From an uncultured Lentisphaeria bacterium (GTDB taxonomy: Bacteria; Verrucomicrobiota; Lentisphaeria; Victivallales; UBA1829): a stretch of DNA of 40,872 nucleotides. The stretch spans positions 1 to 40,872 of the forward strand of contig CAJMAW010000006.1 in NCBI GenBank assembly GCA_905211485.1, read 5' to 3'. Of the stretch, positions 27,319 to 35,629 are shown piece by piece. The notes below the pieces were generated by a model. It searched no databases. It worked only from the letters and a program-made list of their open reading frames with translations, and had not been told where the DNA came from. Position numbers and translations under genes: made by a program. Numbering within the stretch: the stretch's first letter is position 1; the number at the start of each line of letters is the position of its first letter.

Positions 27319-28452
27319 ATGACTCAGGCAACTCAGGACCACAGTAAAAAAGACGGCGTCTTCATTGAAAATCTCACCAGGGTTTTCTCCGGAGTCCGTG
27401 CCGTGGATTCCATTTCCTTTTCCTTCCGCTGCGGGCAGGTGCACGGCTTCATCGGGCCCAACGGGGCGGGAAAAACCACCACCATGCGCATGCTTTCAAC
27501 CATTGATTTCCCGGATGGAGGCGACGCCTTCATCATGGGCTGGTCCATCTGCCGCCATCCGGACCGGGTCCGCAGGCATATCGGCTTCGTCCCGGACTGG
27601 TTCGCGGGGTTCGGAGCGACCACCGTGCATGAATATCTGGACTTCTTTGCCCGATCCTGCGGGGTCCGGGGGCGTGAACGGATCCGTAGAGTCGGGGAAA
27701 TCGAAGATTTCACGGGCCTGATGCCGCTGCGGGAGAAACTAGTGAGCTCTCTTTCCCGCGGCATGCAGCAGCGCTTGACGCTCGGGCGCGCTCTCGTGAA
27801 TGATCCGGACGTACTCCTCATGGACGAACCCGCCGCAAATCTCGACCCCCGGGCGAGGATTGAACTCCGTGAACTGGTCAAGGCTCTGGCGGAACAGGGG
27901 AAGGCGGTCTTCATCAGTTCGCACATCCTTCCGGAACTGGCGGAGATGTGCGACTCGGTCACCATCATAGACAAGGGAAAAATCCTTGCCAGCGGAGACC
28001 TTTCCGCAATCTCAAAGACTCTGAGGCCGCGGCGGACTCTTGCCGTCAGGGCCCTCTGCGATCCGGACAGACTGGAGCAGGCTCTCATGGAAACTCCCGA
28101 TGTTCTCGATGTCTTCCGGACTGCCGAAGGATTCCGTTTCACCTGTGACTGCGGAGATCTGCAGATCTCCTCCATTCTGAAATCCCTTCTTTCCTCCGGC
28201 ATTCCCGTTTACGAATACAAACTCCTGCATGAAAATCTGGAGGATCTGTTTATGGAAATCACAGACGTGGAGTCTTCCTCCCTTTTCTCTTCCCTGGGAG
28301 ATCCCGCCCCCGGCGGGACGACACTTTCTGCGGCGATTTCCCCCGTCAACAGCAATACCCGCAACCGCCGCTGCGGAGAAGAAGGCAATGGCCTTCCTCC
28401 TCCTCCGCCGGAGAGGCAGGAAGATCCCCAGGGACGAAAGGAGAGGCCCTGA
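27319..28452 (+). CDS. ABC transporter ATP-binding protein, GldA/CcmA type
   Basis: A 377-residue stand-alone nucleotide-binding domain. It has Walker A GPNGAGKTT (46-54), a Q-loop region near FVPDWFAGFG, ABC signature LSRGMQQR (from 145), Walker B VLLMDEPAANLD (about 165-176) and the switch His in FISSHILPELAEM. The C-terminal extension of the DrrA/GldA/YhaQ group follows. Beyond about residue 320 there is an extra 55-residue Pro/Arg/Glu-rich tail with no family equivalent. The permease gene starts 2 bases after its stop, so the pair forms one exporter-type complex at the inner membrane. GldA and related proteins act in gliding, secretion or envelope maintenance; which applies here is unknown. 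Confidence 0.92.
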   Translation: MTQATQDHSKKDGVFIENLTRVFSGVRAVDSISFSFRCGQVHGFIGPNGAGKTTTMRMLSTIDFPDGGDAFIMGWSICRHPDRVRRHIGFVPDWFAGFGATTVHEYLDFFARSCGVRGRERIRRVGEIEDFTGLMPLREKLVSSLSRGMQQRLTLGRALVNDPDVLLMDEPAANLDPRARIELRELVKALAEQGKAVFISSHILPELAEMCDSVTIIDKGKILASGDLSAISKTLRPRRTLAVRALCDPDRLEQALMETPDVLDVFRTAEGFRFTCDCGDLQISSILKSLLSSGIPVYEYKLLHENLEDLFMEITDVESSSLFSSLGDPAPGGTTLSAAISPVNSNTRNRRCGEEGNGLPPPPPERQEDPQGRKERP

Positions 28453-28453
28453 C

Positions 28454-30139
28454 ATGGTGGCGAATATCATCTGCTCTCTGAAACGCATTTTGACCCGTTT
28501 TCTGACCCGTTTTCGCGAGGATCCCTCGGATTTTCTGAATCCTCTGCTGATCCGGGAAGTGCGCCGGAGCCTGCGTGAGAATGCGTTTATATCGGGTATT
28601 TCCCTGACGAGCACTCTTTGTCTGATCGCCGTCATCTGCGGAGTGCTGGATGCAGGGGGATCCTCCTGGAAGAATTTTGATTATTCCTCCTCCAGGCATC
28701 CCTACTCATCCGCCCCCATGGGAGGGAACGGGTATGCGATCTTCGGGATTCTGTTCCTGCTGCTGTGGGGGTATTCGTGCATCCTGATCCCGCTCAATGC
28801 GGGGAAGCGTTTTCAGGAGGAACTTGGCGGCGGGAAAAACGTCACGGGCGCGAAAAGCGGCGGAGGAGAGGGGGAATTCGACCTTTTCATGATAACGGGG
28901 ATTCCGGTATGGAAGGTGATTTCCGGGAAACTGCAGGCGTCTCTGATCCAGCTGCTGCTGGTGTTTTCGGTGGCGGCGCCCTTCATGGTCATGACCTATC
29001 TTCTGCGCGGAGTTTCCATCGTGACAATTTTCCAGACACTGATCCTGCTGATGATGACATCTCTTCTTGCCACCCAGAGTGCGCTGTTCATCGGTTCATG
29101 GAAGGAATACAAATGGGCTGTGTCGCTTCTGATGGGCGCCTTGTCTTTCGGGATGTTTTTCCTGACGTTCGGGATCAGCATCCTGTTCTTCAGTTCAACG
29201 GGACCATGGGGGGATATTCTGTTTTTTGCACTGCCGGAGATGCTGGTGTTTCTGCTGCTGGCTTATCTGGCGTCGGTGTCGCATTTGGAACTGCCGAACA
29301 GGAACAGGGGGGGCTTGCTGAAGACCGGGGTGATCCTGCTTTTCCTGCCGGGGTGCGCCTGGCTTTATTTCTGTGTTGATCATTTTCCCGGCGGAAGCGG
29401 AGAAGGAATATTCATGATAGAGCTCTTTTTGCTCAGCGGGGTGCTGATTCTGCTCTCGATGTTTCTTCCGATGAAGCTGCTTCACGCGCCTCTCCGGATT
29501 CAGGAGATGTTTTTGTCATACGGACGGTGGAAGAAATGCCTTTTCGCGCCGTTTTATCCGGGAAGGGGCGGATATCTGATGTTTCTCACGATCCTCGCCT
29601 TTCTTCTGCTGGGGATGGAATTCCTGTTTCTGCATTTTTCGCATGGATTTGTGGCGTCTTCGGAATATGCGTTCAGCCTGTTCATGATCCTTTCCGTGTG
29701 TTCTTTCTGGACGTTTTTTCTGGGCGGGCTGCTCCGATGGCTTCTCCCGAAACTGCCTGTTTTCCTGATTTCCCTGGCGGCTCTGGCGATTCCGTTCCTG
29801 GCTTCCCTTTTCGTCTTCTGGATGAATCAGGCAGAGAGAGGGTCTTCTCAGGAGGATCTGCTGGTCATTCTTTGTCCGGTGGTCACGGCGGAATCCTTCG
29901 CTACGAAGGAAAACAATGCTTGCGGGATTGCCTGCGGCGCGGTGTTCTGGCTTCTTGTATTCTGCGTGGGTGTTTTTTCCCATCGGAAGCAGCTTCTCCT
30001 GGAGGCGGAATCAAGGAATTTTGAGCTTCTCCTTCACGGGAAGAAAGACTTTTCCCCTGCAGAAGAAGAACGGATGCCGGAAAACGCCAGGAGGAAAGAT
30101 GGCTCCCCGCCCGATGAATCACGGACTGGAGCCGGATGA
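28454..30139 (+). CDS. ABC transporter permease, about 12 membrane helices
   Basis: 561 residues from ATG 28454, which has AAAGGAGAGG 7 bases upstream and lies one base after the ATPase stop. After a cytoplasmic start containing NPLLIREVRRSLRENAF, typical of ABC-2 permeases beside GldA-like ATPases, there are about twelve hydrophobic segments. Examples are ISLTSTLCLIAVICGVL, LLVFSVAAPFMVMTYLL and MLVFLLLAYLASV. ITGIPVWKVISGKLQASLIQ matches the coupling region before the third helix. The last 50 residues are charged and cytoplasmic. Twice the usual six helices suggests a fused permease that could serve as the whole membrane part. The substrate is not evident. Confidence 0.85.
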   Translation: MVANIICSLKRILTRFLTRFREDPSDFLNPLLIREVRRSLRENAFISGISLTSTLCLIAVICGVLDAGGSSWKNFDYSSSRHPYSSAPMGGNGYAIFGILFLLLWGYSCILIPLNAGKRFQEELGGGKNVTGAKSGGGEGEFDLFMITGIPVWKVISGKLQASLIQLLLVFSVAAPFMVMTYLLRGVSIVTIFQTLILLMMTSLLATQSALFIGSWKEYKWAVSLLMGALSFGMFFLTFGISILFFSSTGPWGDILFFALPEMLVFLLLAYLASVSHLELPNRNRGGLLKTGVILLFLPGCAWLYFCVDHFPGGSGEGIFMIELFLLSGVLILLSMFLPMKLLHAPLRIQEMFLSYGRWKKCLFAPFYPGRGGYLMFLTILAFLLLGMEFLFLHFSHGFVASSEYAFSLFMILSVCSFWTFFLGGLLRWLLPKLPVFLISLAALAIPFLASLFVFWMNQAERGSSQEDLLVILCPVVTAESFATKENNACGIACGAVFWLLVFCVGVFSHRKQLLLEAESRNFELLLHGKKDFSPAEEERMPENARRKDGSPPDESRTGAG

Positions 30140-30275
30140 TCGCCGGCGCGGGATCAGGGAAATGGATGTGCATGATGACGGGCGTCTCCGCTCGCGTGCC
30201 GTCCTGGAACATCCCCGCGGAGACGGGGCTGAACGGAGGAAAATGTTTTGCGGAAGATCGGACAGGAACGCATGA
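30099..30275 (+). CDS. Possible small basic protein, translationally coupled to DUF58
   Basis: A 58-residue frame from ATG 30099 has AGGAGG 4-5 bases upstream, the best ribosome site in this stretch. It overlaps the 3' end of the permease gene by 41 bases, and its TGA overlaps the ATG of the DUF58 gene (ATGA at 30272-30275). The product is rich in Arg and Asp (DDRRRGIREMDVHDDGRLRS) and matches nothing I recognise. It may simply be a translated leader that carries ribosomes to the DUF58 start. Confidence 0.4.
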   Translation: MAPRPMNHGLEPDDRRRGIREMDVHDDGRLRSRAVLEHPRGDGAERRKMFCGRSDRNA

Positions 30276-31207
30276 GAGAATTTTTTGACGCGGGCCGCGA
30301 GGCGGGCCGTCCGTTTCGTCTGGAACTCCCCCGCAGAGTCGTGCACGGGCTTTACGGGGAGCGTTTTGCTTCCGGCTGCGGCGCTTCGCTGGAATTTCAG
30401 GATTACCGGGAATACCGTCCCGGAGATGACGTCCGGCGTCTGGACTGGTCCGCCTACGCCCGGAGCGACAGACTCATGGTGCGCCTGTTCCGGAATGAAA
30501 TTCAGAGCCGTGTGGATATTCTCTGCGATTTTTCCGCCTCCATGCTTGTCCCGTCCGACGGGGGGAAGGAGAAAGCCGTGCTGTATCTTGCGGGTCTTCT
30601 TGCGGAAGCGTCTTTCCGTGCGTCTGCGTCGGTTTCCCTCTGGGCGTTCGGCTGTGACGGCACGGAACGGCGGAGAAGCGGAGGAGGAGGAGGCGCGGGC
30701 GCTTCCGGAAAAGGCGGATGGGAACGCTGTTTCCCGTATTCGCCGAGTCTTCCGGATTTTGCCTTCCCGGACTTCGGGGGCTGCACGTCTCCTCTGGATG
30801 GAATGGAAAAGGCGGCAGACGCTTTTTCCGTGAATTCCCTCCGGATCGTGATCAGCGATTTCCTCTGGGAGGAGTCTCCGGAAACGCTGCTCCGGGGACT
30901 GGGAGACTCCGCCGGGGGGGTGATCCTGCTGGCTGTGCTTTCCGAGGAGGAGATGAATCCTTCCCTTTCCGGAGCGGTCGCCCTGACGGATGCGGAAGAC
31001 TTCCCAAGAACGTCTTCCCCGATGGAACTGCTGATCGGTCCGGAAGAGAGGGCTGCGTATCTCAGGCGTCTGGAAAATCATTTGCGTTTGTGGGAGGACG
31101 CCGCCCGTTCGCGCGGAGCGTTCCGGTATCTGCTCCGTCTTTCCCCCGGCGGCACTCTTCCGGATCCCGCGCTCCTGGCCGATTCCCTGATCCTGAACTG
31201 CGATTGA
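30272..31207 (+). CDS. DUF58 domain protein (von Willebrand A-like fold)
   Basis: 311 residues with the core DUF58 pattern: GLYGERFASGCGASLEFQDY followed by REYRPGDDVRRLDWSAYARS, then LMVRLFRNEIQSRVDILCDFSASM. The last of these includes a D-x-S-x-S metal-site-like motif. DUF58 proteins usually pair with MoxR AAA ATPases and are thought to assist metal insertion or assembly of exported proteins. Here the partner is an ABC transporter and no MoxR gene is present within the window. A Gly-rich insert (about residues 135-150) interrupts the fold. ATG 30272 is chosen for AGGA 5 bases upstream and the ATGA overlap with the small frame before it; a TTG at 30248 is less likely. It ends the cluster. 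Confidence 0.9.
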   Translation: MREFFDAGREAGRPFRLELPRRVVHGLYGERFASGCGASLEFQDYREYRPGDDVRRLDWSAYARSDRLMVRLFRNEIQSRVDILCDFSASMLVPSDGGKEKAVLYLAGLLAEASFRASASVSLWAFGCDGTERRRSGGGGGAGASGKGGWERCFPYSPSLPDFAFPDFGGCTSPLDGMEKAADAFSVNSLRIVISDFLWEESPETLLRGLGDSAGGVILLAVLSEEEMNPSLSGAVALTDAEDFPRTSSPMELLIGPEERAAYLRRLENHLRLWEDAARSRGAFRYLLRLSPGGTLPDPALLADSLILNCD

Positions 31208-31323
31208 GCCGGAGACAAGGTCTCCTGACTGAAAACAGCCGCGGAGACGCTTCATGCCTCCGCCGCGGAAGCCGCATGTTTCCGCATTGCGTTTCTCTCT
31301 GCCCGCAGTGTGGCGCGGGAAGG

Positions 31324-31352
31324 TTGATTTTTCCGGATACGTGCGTTATATT
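31324..31352 (+). promoter_or_regulatory. Candidate promoter of the ABC flippase gene
   Basis: TTGATT (31324-31329), 17 bases, TATATT (31347-31352). Start near 31359. The stretch 31208-31323 holds two GC-rich inverted repeats (GGAGAC/GTCTCC at 31211-31225 is the clearer) that may end the DUF58 transcript. Confidence 0.6.
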
Positions 31353-31358
31353 CAGCCT

Positions 31359-31575
31359 GTGTTCCGGGACGTGAATTCCTGTTCCGGATCTCTTTTTTCC
31401 ATGACGTGTGACGGGGGAAAAAAGGGTAGGAACTGAAAACCGGAAAAAACGGAAACTTTCCTCCCGCAGAGCTCCGGAAAAGATAACGAAGCGCGCGGAG
31501 ACGGGAAAAAGAGAGAAAAAAGAGAGAAAGAGAAGAAGAAAGATCGCGCTCAGAGGAAAAGGAAGTTTTGTCGGC
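31359..31575 (+). other. Purine-rich leader of the ABC flippase gene
   Basis: About 217 bases between the predicted start and ATG 31576, dominated from 31430 by A/G runs. The frame is open from GTG 31408 and would add 56 mostly Lys/Arg/Glu residues. That composition, and lack of a ribosome site at 31408, favour untranslated leader. Confidence 0.4.
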
Positions 31576-33333
31576 ATGTTTTCCGTGATAGTGAATTTGA
31601 GAAGGATGATCAGTCCCCGTCTGAAATGGCTGGGAGTGGGAATGATTCTCATGATGGTGCTCGGGGCGCTTCTGGAGCTGACGGGGCTGGGACTGATTTT
31701 TCCGGTGATTGCGGTGCTCGCGGAACCGGAGCTGCTGCAGAGCAACCGCTTTCTTGCGGCGTTTTATGATTTTCTGAATCCGGGATCGGAACGGGACTTT
31801 CTGCTCTTGAGTTCGATTCTGATTCTCTGCTTTTATCTTCTGAAGGCGTGTTATCTTTTCCTGATGACGTATTGCCAGGCGGGGTTTTCGGGAGCGGTGA
31901 CGATGTTTGTCGCGGACCGGATCTTCCGGAATTACATGAATGCGCCGTATTCGCGCCATCTGGAGGGGAGGTCTTCGGATTTCGTGAACAAACTGACCAT
32001 TCTGCAGCATCATTTCCGCGCGTCTTTCATTATGCCCCTTTTGTATGTGCTGTCGGAGAGTTTTGTGGTTCTGGGGATTGTGGGCGTCATGTTTGTGCTG
32101 GTTCCTGAGCTGGCGTGCTCGGTGATTCTGGCGGGGGGGGTGTTTTTCTGCATCTGCTGGCTTCCGCTGAAGAAACTGGTCGAAGTCTGTGGGGCTCAGA
32201 CGATCGAGACCTCGGCTGGGATTCTCGCCGCCGTGCATGACGCCATCGGCGGAATCAAAATCCTGAAACTCCGGAACGCCTCCGGTTATTTTGCCGGGAA
32301 ACACCGGGAGATGCAGCTGTGTTACAACCGCGCCTACAAGCGGATGATGGCCTATACCAATCTGCCGAGATTTGCGGTGGAGGCGTTTTCCGTGGCGCTG
32401 GCAATGGGGTTGATGCTGACGCTGGTGTACCGGGGAGTGCCGTCCTCTGAAATTGTGATTTACGGATCCGTTTTTGTCGCTGCCGTGTTCCGTCTGCTGC
32501 CGTCCTATACCCGGATTCAGCACAATCTGCTGGTACTGAGGCAGAATCTTCATTTATTCAAAATGATCTGCCGGGAATGGGATCAGACGGAGAATTTGCA
32601 GGAATCCTCCGGATCGGCAGGGAAAACGCCTGCGGACAATTCTCCTGAAAGTTCTTTTCCCGGGGAGGGAATTCATTTTGAAAAGGAACTCCGCATGGAT
32701 TCGGTTGATTTTGCCTATCCTGCCAGGAATGAGTTTGTCCTAAAGGATTTTTCGATGGTCCTTCATCCGCGCGAGACGGTGGCTCTGGTCGGGCCCACCG
32801 GCCGCGGGAAAAGCACGCTTGCGGACCTCCTGATGGGATTTCTGAAACCTGTTTCCGGGTCCGTGACGGCGGACGGCAAAGATATTTTCCGTCATCTTTC
32901 TTCCTGGCGTGCGAAGATCGGTTACGTCCCCCAGAGCATTTTTCTGCTGGATGATACCATTCTCCGCAATATTGCCTTTGCCGTGCCTGATTCCGAGATT
33001 GATCTGGAACGTGTCCGGGAGGTCATGAATCTTGCCCAGATTTCAGATTTCGTGGAGAGTCTCCCTCTGGGGCTTCACACTCCCGTCGGGGAGGGCGGAT
33101 GCCACCTTTCCGGCGGACAGCGCCAGCGTATCGCCATTGCACGTGCCCTTTACTTTTCTCCTGAACTGCTGATCCTTGACGAGGCGACAAGCGCTCTCGA
33201 CGATGAAACGGAAAAGGCGTTCATCGACGCCATCTGCCTCCTGAAAGGCCGTCTGACGATCCTGATGATTGCGCACCGCCAGTCTTCCCTGCGCCATTGC
33301 GACCGGACGATCAGTCTGGAAAGAGAAGAATGA
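31576..33333 (+). CDS. ABC transporter with fused permease and ATPase, PglK/MsbA-like flippase
   Basis: 585 residues. An N-terminal six-helix domain begins WLGVGMILMMVLGALLELTG and includes FLLLSSILILCFYLLKACYLF. A C-terminal ATPase domain follows with Walker A GPTGRGKST (406-414), signature LSGGQRQRIAIARAL (from 511), Walker B LLILDEATSALD (from 531) and H-loop MIAHRQSS. The Arg in the Walker A loop is unusual but not disabling. Sequence style, especially GLGLIFPVIAVL and the N-terminal YMNAPYSRHLEGRSSDFVNK, resembles PglK, which flips lipid-linked oligosaccharides for protein glycosylation. Other lipid or peptide exporters share the layout. A G8 run lies within the coding sequence (32133-32140). 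Confidence 0.88.
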   Translation: MFSVIVNLRRMISPRLKWLGVGMILMMVLGALLELTGLGLIFPVIAVLAEPELLQSNRFLAAFYDFLNPGSERDFLLLSSILILCFYLLKACYLFLMTYCQAGFSGAVTMFVADRIFRNYMNAPYSRHLEGRSSDFVNKLTILQHHFRASFIMPLLYVLSESFVVLGIVGVMFVLVPELACSVILAGGVFFCICWLPLKKLVEVCGAQTIETSAGILAAVHDAIGGIKILKLRNASGYFAGKHREMQLCYNRAYKRMMAYTNLPRFAVEAFSVALAMGLMLTLVYRGVPSSEIVIYGSVFVAAVFRLLPSYTRIQHNLLVLRQNLHLFKMICREWDQTENLQESSGSAGKTPADNSPESSFPGEGIHFEKELRMDSVDFAYPARNEFVLKDFSMVLHPRETVALVGPTGRGKSTLADLLMGFLKPVSGSVTADGKDIFRHLSSWRAKIGYVPQSIFLLDDTILRNIAFAVPDSEIDLERVREVMNLAQISDFVESLPLGLHTPVGEGGCHLSGGQRQRIAIARALYFSPELLILDEATSALDDETEKAFIDAICLLKGRLTILMIAHRQSSLRHCDRTISLEREE

Positions 33334-33472
33334 ACCTGGATTTTTTCCACTCCCTTCCTGAAACATTCTGAATCCACCGATTCCTCAGAAGAGCTCATTC
33401 CTGCCCTTGCCGCGCAGATCAGGGGAGGAAGAGGAAGAATGCAGAAAAGATTTTTTTTCATGAACTGGAAAC

Positions 33473-33501
33473 TGGAAAGACAGAGCGGATCATGCTATAT
33501 T
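33473..33501 (+). promoter_or_regulatory. Candidate promoter of the GHL10 hydrolase gene
   Basis: TGGAAA (33473-33478), 17 bases, TATATT (33496-33501). The same -35/-10 pair with the same spacing recurs at 37546-37574. The rest of 33334-33601 is empty. Confidence 0.55.
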
Positions 33502-33601
33502 CGCCTGAACTCCGATAGAAAAGAACGGAATCAATTCCTCCTCCCCCCTTTTCCGTCCGTCTTTCCCGGGAAAGGGGAAAGGAACGGGGAAAAGAACAGG
33601 G

Positions 33602-35050
33602 ATGAAAACGGATCAGATCAAGAGAAGGAATGCCGTCGTGAGCACTATGCCGAAGAGAACAGGAATGAGAATGAGAAGGAGTTGGCTCCTTTGTCTTTGT
33701 TTTTTTTGTTCCGGGATTTTGTATTTCAGTCCCTGCTCTGCGCACTGCGGGCCTGCTCTGCGCACTTTGCTGGATTACAATACGGGCAAGCCGGTGCGTT
33801 ATGGAGGGGAACTTTCTTCCGCGCCGGTGCTGGTGCCGGGAAGCTATGTGAAAAAGCCCCGTGAATTCCGGGGAATCTGGGTGGCGACGATTGAAAACAT
33901 CGACTTCCCTGTTCATCGGTCTGTTTCTGAATTCAAGAAAGATTTTCTGACGGTTCTGGACAACATTTCCCGTGCCGGATTCACGGCTCTGATTTTTCAG
34001 GTCCGGCCATCCTGCGACGCATTTTACCCCTCCCGTCTGAATCCGTATTCCAGCTGCATGACGGGAACCGAGGGAGTCGGCTTCCAGGGATTCGATCCCC
34101 TGGAATTCATGATCCGTGAAACCCATCGGCGAGGACTGGAATTCCATGCTTGGCTGAATCCCTACCGGGTGACGGCCAGCACGCCTCTTTCACGGAATGC
34201 TTATCTGAAAACGCTTTCCAAAGAGAATTTTGCCGTAAAGAATCCGGATCTTCTCCTTACGGTTCCGATCGGGGGCGGACGGAATCTCATCATGCTCAAT
34301 CCTGGGGAACCGGATTCCATCCGCTTCATCCTTGACACGGTGGATGAACTGATTGCCAACTACGATGTGGACGCCATCCACATGGACGATTATTTCTATC
34401 CGTATCAGGATATCGGGAAACTGGATTTCGGCACCTACCGGAAATACGTCGGGAAGAGCGGTCTGTCGCTGGACGCCTGGCGCAGGAACAATGTCGACAC
34501 CCTGATCAACAATCTGGGGATCCGCATCCGGAATCATAACCGGAAAACCCGCCGGAACGTCCGCTTCGGGATCAGTCCCTTCGGGATCTGGGCGAACCGT
34601 CCGACGAAGGAAAGCGTCAAGGCGAAACAGAATTCCCATCCGGCAGGGTCGCTGACAAAGGGGAGTCAGTCTTATTTCGTGCAGCATGCGGACACGCGCC
34701 GATGGGTGCGGGAGGGGTGGATTGATTATATCGCGCCTCAGCTGTACTGGTCGTTCAGTCACAATGTCGCTGCCTATGCGGCGCTGGCGGACTGGTGGGC
34801 GGATACCGTACGCGGAACGAATGTCGATCTTTACATCGGTCACTCTCCCGCCCGTCTCGGGGTCAATCCGGACTGGAAGAATCCGGATGAACTTGTGAAC
34901 CAGCTCAAATACAACTGCCGCCGTCCGGAAATCAAAGGATCCATATTCTTCTCCTACATCCGTGTCTTTGAACCGGGAAATTCAACCCAGAAAGAAGGCA
35001 CGCGCCGAGTCATCGAAAATCTCTGGGGGAAAAAGGCCAATCAGAAATAA
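33602..35050 (+). CDS. Exported glycosyl hydrolase-like 10 (GHL10/DUF187) family protein
   Basis: About 482 residues. A basic n-region and hydrophobic helix (SWLLCLCFFCSGILYFS) form an export signal. The mature part has the GHL10 barrel: REFRGIWVATIENIDFP, FTALIFQVRPSCDAFYPS, FHAWLNPYRV, DVDAIHMDDYFYP with paired Asp, RFGISPFGIWANRP, and WIDYIAPQLYWSF. Relatives such as E. coli DigH cut glycan strands of denuded peptidoglycan, so an envelope hydrolase is likely. A Cys in FSPCSA could be lipidated, but the lipobox is poor. The start is uncertain: ATG 33602 is used, yet GTG 33638 has AGAAGGAA 8 bases upstream and ATG 33665 gives the most typical signal peptide. Confidence 0.88.
   Translation: MKTDQIKRRNAVVSTMPKRTGMRMRRSWLLCLCFFCSGILYFSPCSAHCGPALRTLLDYNTGKPVRYGGELSSAPVLVPGSYVKKPREFRGIWVATIENIDFPVHRSVSEFKKDFLTVLDNISRAGFTALIFQVRPSCDAFYPSRLNPYSSCMTGTEGVGFQGFDPLEFMIRETHRRGLEFHAWLNPYRVTASTPLSRNAYLKTLSKENFAVKNPDLLLTVPIGGGRNLIMLNPGEPDSIRFILDTVDELIANYDVDAIHMDDYFYPYQDIGKLDFGTYRKYVGKSGLSLDAWRRNNVDTLINNLGIRIRNHNRKTRRNVRFGISPFGIWANRPTKESVKAKQNSHPAGSLTKGSQSYFVQHADTRRWVREGWIDYIAPQLYWSFSHNVAAYAALADWWADTVRGTNVDLYIGHSPARLGVNPDWKNPDELVNQLKYNCRRPEIKGSIFFSYIRVFEPGNSTQKEGTRRVIENLWGKKANQK
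33732..33766. repeat. 15-bp direct repeat, 20 bases apart, inside the signal-peptide region
   Basis: CCTGCTCTGCGCACT occurs at 33732-33746 and 33752-33766. The offset is not a multiple of three, so the two copies are read in different frames (PCSAH and PALRT). Confidence 0.85.
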
Positions 35051-35552
35051 CTCCGTTGCTTTTTCCCCCGCTCCTTTCTTTTTGCCCGTTTCCAATTTTT
35101 CCCCGGAGGCTTTTCTTCCCGCAGGGAAAAGCGTGTGGATAAATACGTTCCTTCCTGAAAAAGACGGACGGGAAAGAGAGAAGGCTTCTCCCCTTTCTCC
35201 GGAAAAGAAAATGAAGCGCTTGGGGAAGGGAAAAGGGAAAGTGCCGCCTGCTGCTGCAGCAGGCGGCAATGACGGAAAACAGGACAGAGACAGAGAAGAA
35301 AGGGAAAAAGGAGAAGGGGGGGGAAGGGGGATCCTCTTTAGAGAAGCCAAAGACCTTCATCCTGAATCCCTTTTCTCAGCAGATCCCCGTCCCGCCGGCC
35401 GATCGCCTTCCGGGCTGTTTTTCGCCTTCGCCTCTTTTTTCTTTTTCCTTTCTTTTTCCCTCTTCTTAAGAAAGTTCTCCAAACTCCGCACGTTGCGGCC
35501 GTTCTCCGGGGGCAAAGAGAGCTTTGAAGAAAAACTTTTTCCAGTAATTTCC
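35051..35552. other. Gene-free spacer with purine and pyrimidine tracts
   Basis: About 500 bases without a gene I can support. It is strongly strand-biased: A/G-rich from about 35160 to 35345 and C/T-rich from about 35405 to 35480. The two halves could pair imperfectly. The frames open here are low-complexity Lys/Glu/Arg or Phe/Ser strings, which argues against coding. Confidence 0.6.
35242..35268. repeat. 12-bp perfect hairpin in the spacer
   Basis: TGCCGCCTGCTG (35242-35253), loop CTG, CAGCAGGCGGCA (35257-35268). Very stable, but no T-run on the plus side; on the minus side a pyrimidine run follows. Possible end of the GHL10 transcript about 190 bases after its stop. Confidence 0.6.
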
Positions 35553-35580
35553 TTGAAGAAAAGAAAAATGAGTGTATGCT
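35553..35580 (+). promoter_or_regulatory. Candidate promoter of the P1B ATPase gene
   Basis: TTGAAG (35553-35558), 16 bases, TATGCT (35575-35580). The operator-like dyad follows directly. Confidence 0.5.
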
Positions 35581-35581
35581 A

Positions 35582-35607
35582 TACATATACGGGTATAAGT
35601 ATATGTA
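35582..35607. promoter_or_regulatory. Dyad operator before the metal ATPase gene
   Basis: TACATATAC (35582-35590) and GTATATGTA (35599-35607) are perfect inverted copies 8 bases apart. A nested dyad TATAC-GG-GTATA spans 35586-35597. It lies just after the -10 and before the ATG, the usual place for a repressor such as ArsR/SmtB or CopY types. No regulator gene is adjacent. Confidence 0.6.
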
Positions 35608-35629
35608 GGAAAGAAAGGTTTTTCCCACG

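Noticed and set aside
31408..31575. Lys/Arg-rich 56-residue N-terminal extension of the ABC flippase
   Set aside because: Composition reflects a purine-rich leader; the protein fits the family from ATG 31576.
32133..32140. G8 run as a phase-variation switch in the flippase gene
   Set aside because: G7-G8 runs occur in several unrelated genes here (about 30914, 36117, 38000) as Gly codons, so they look like codon bias.
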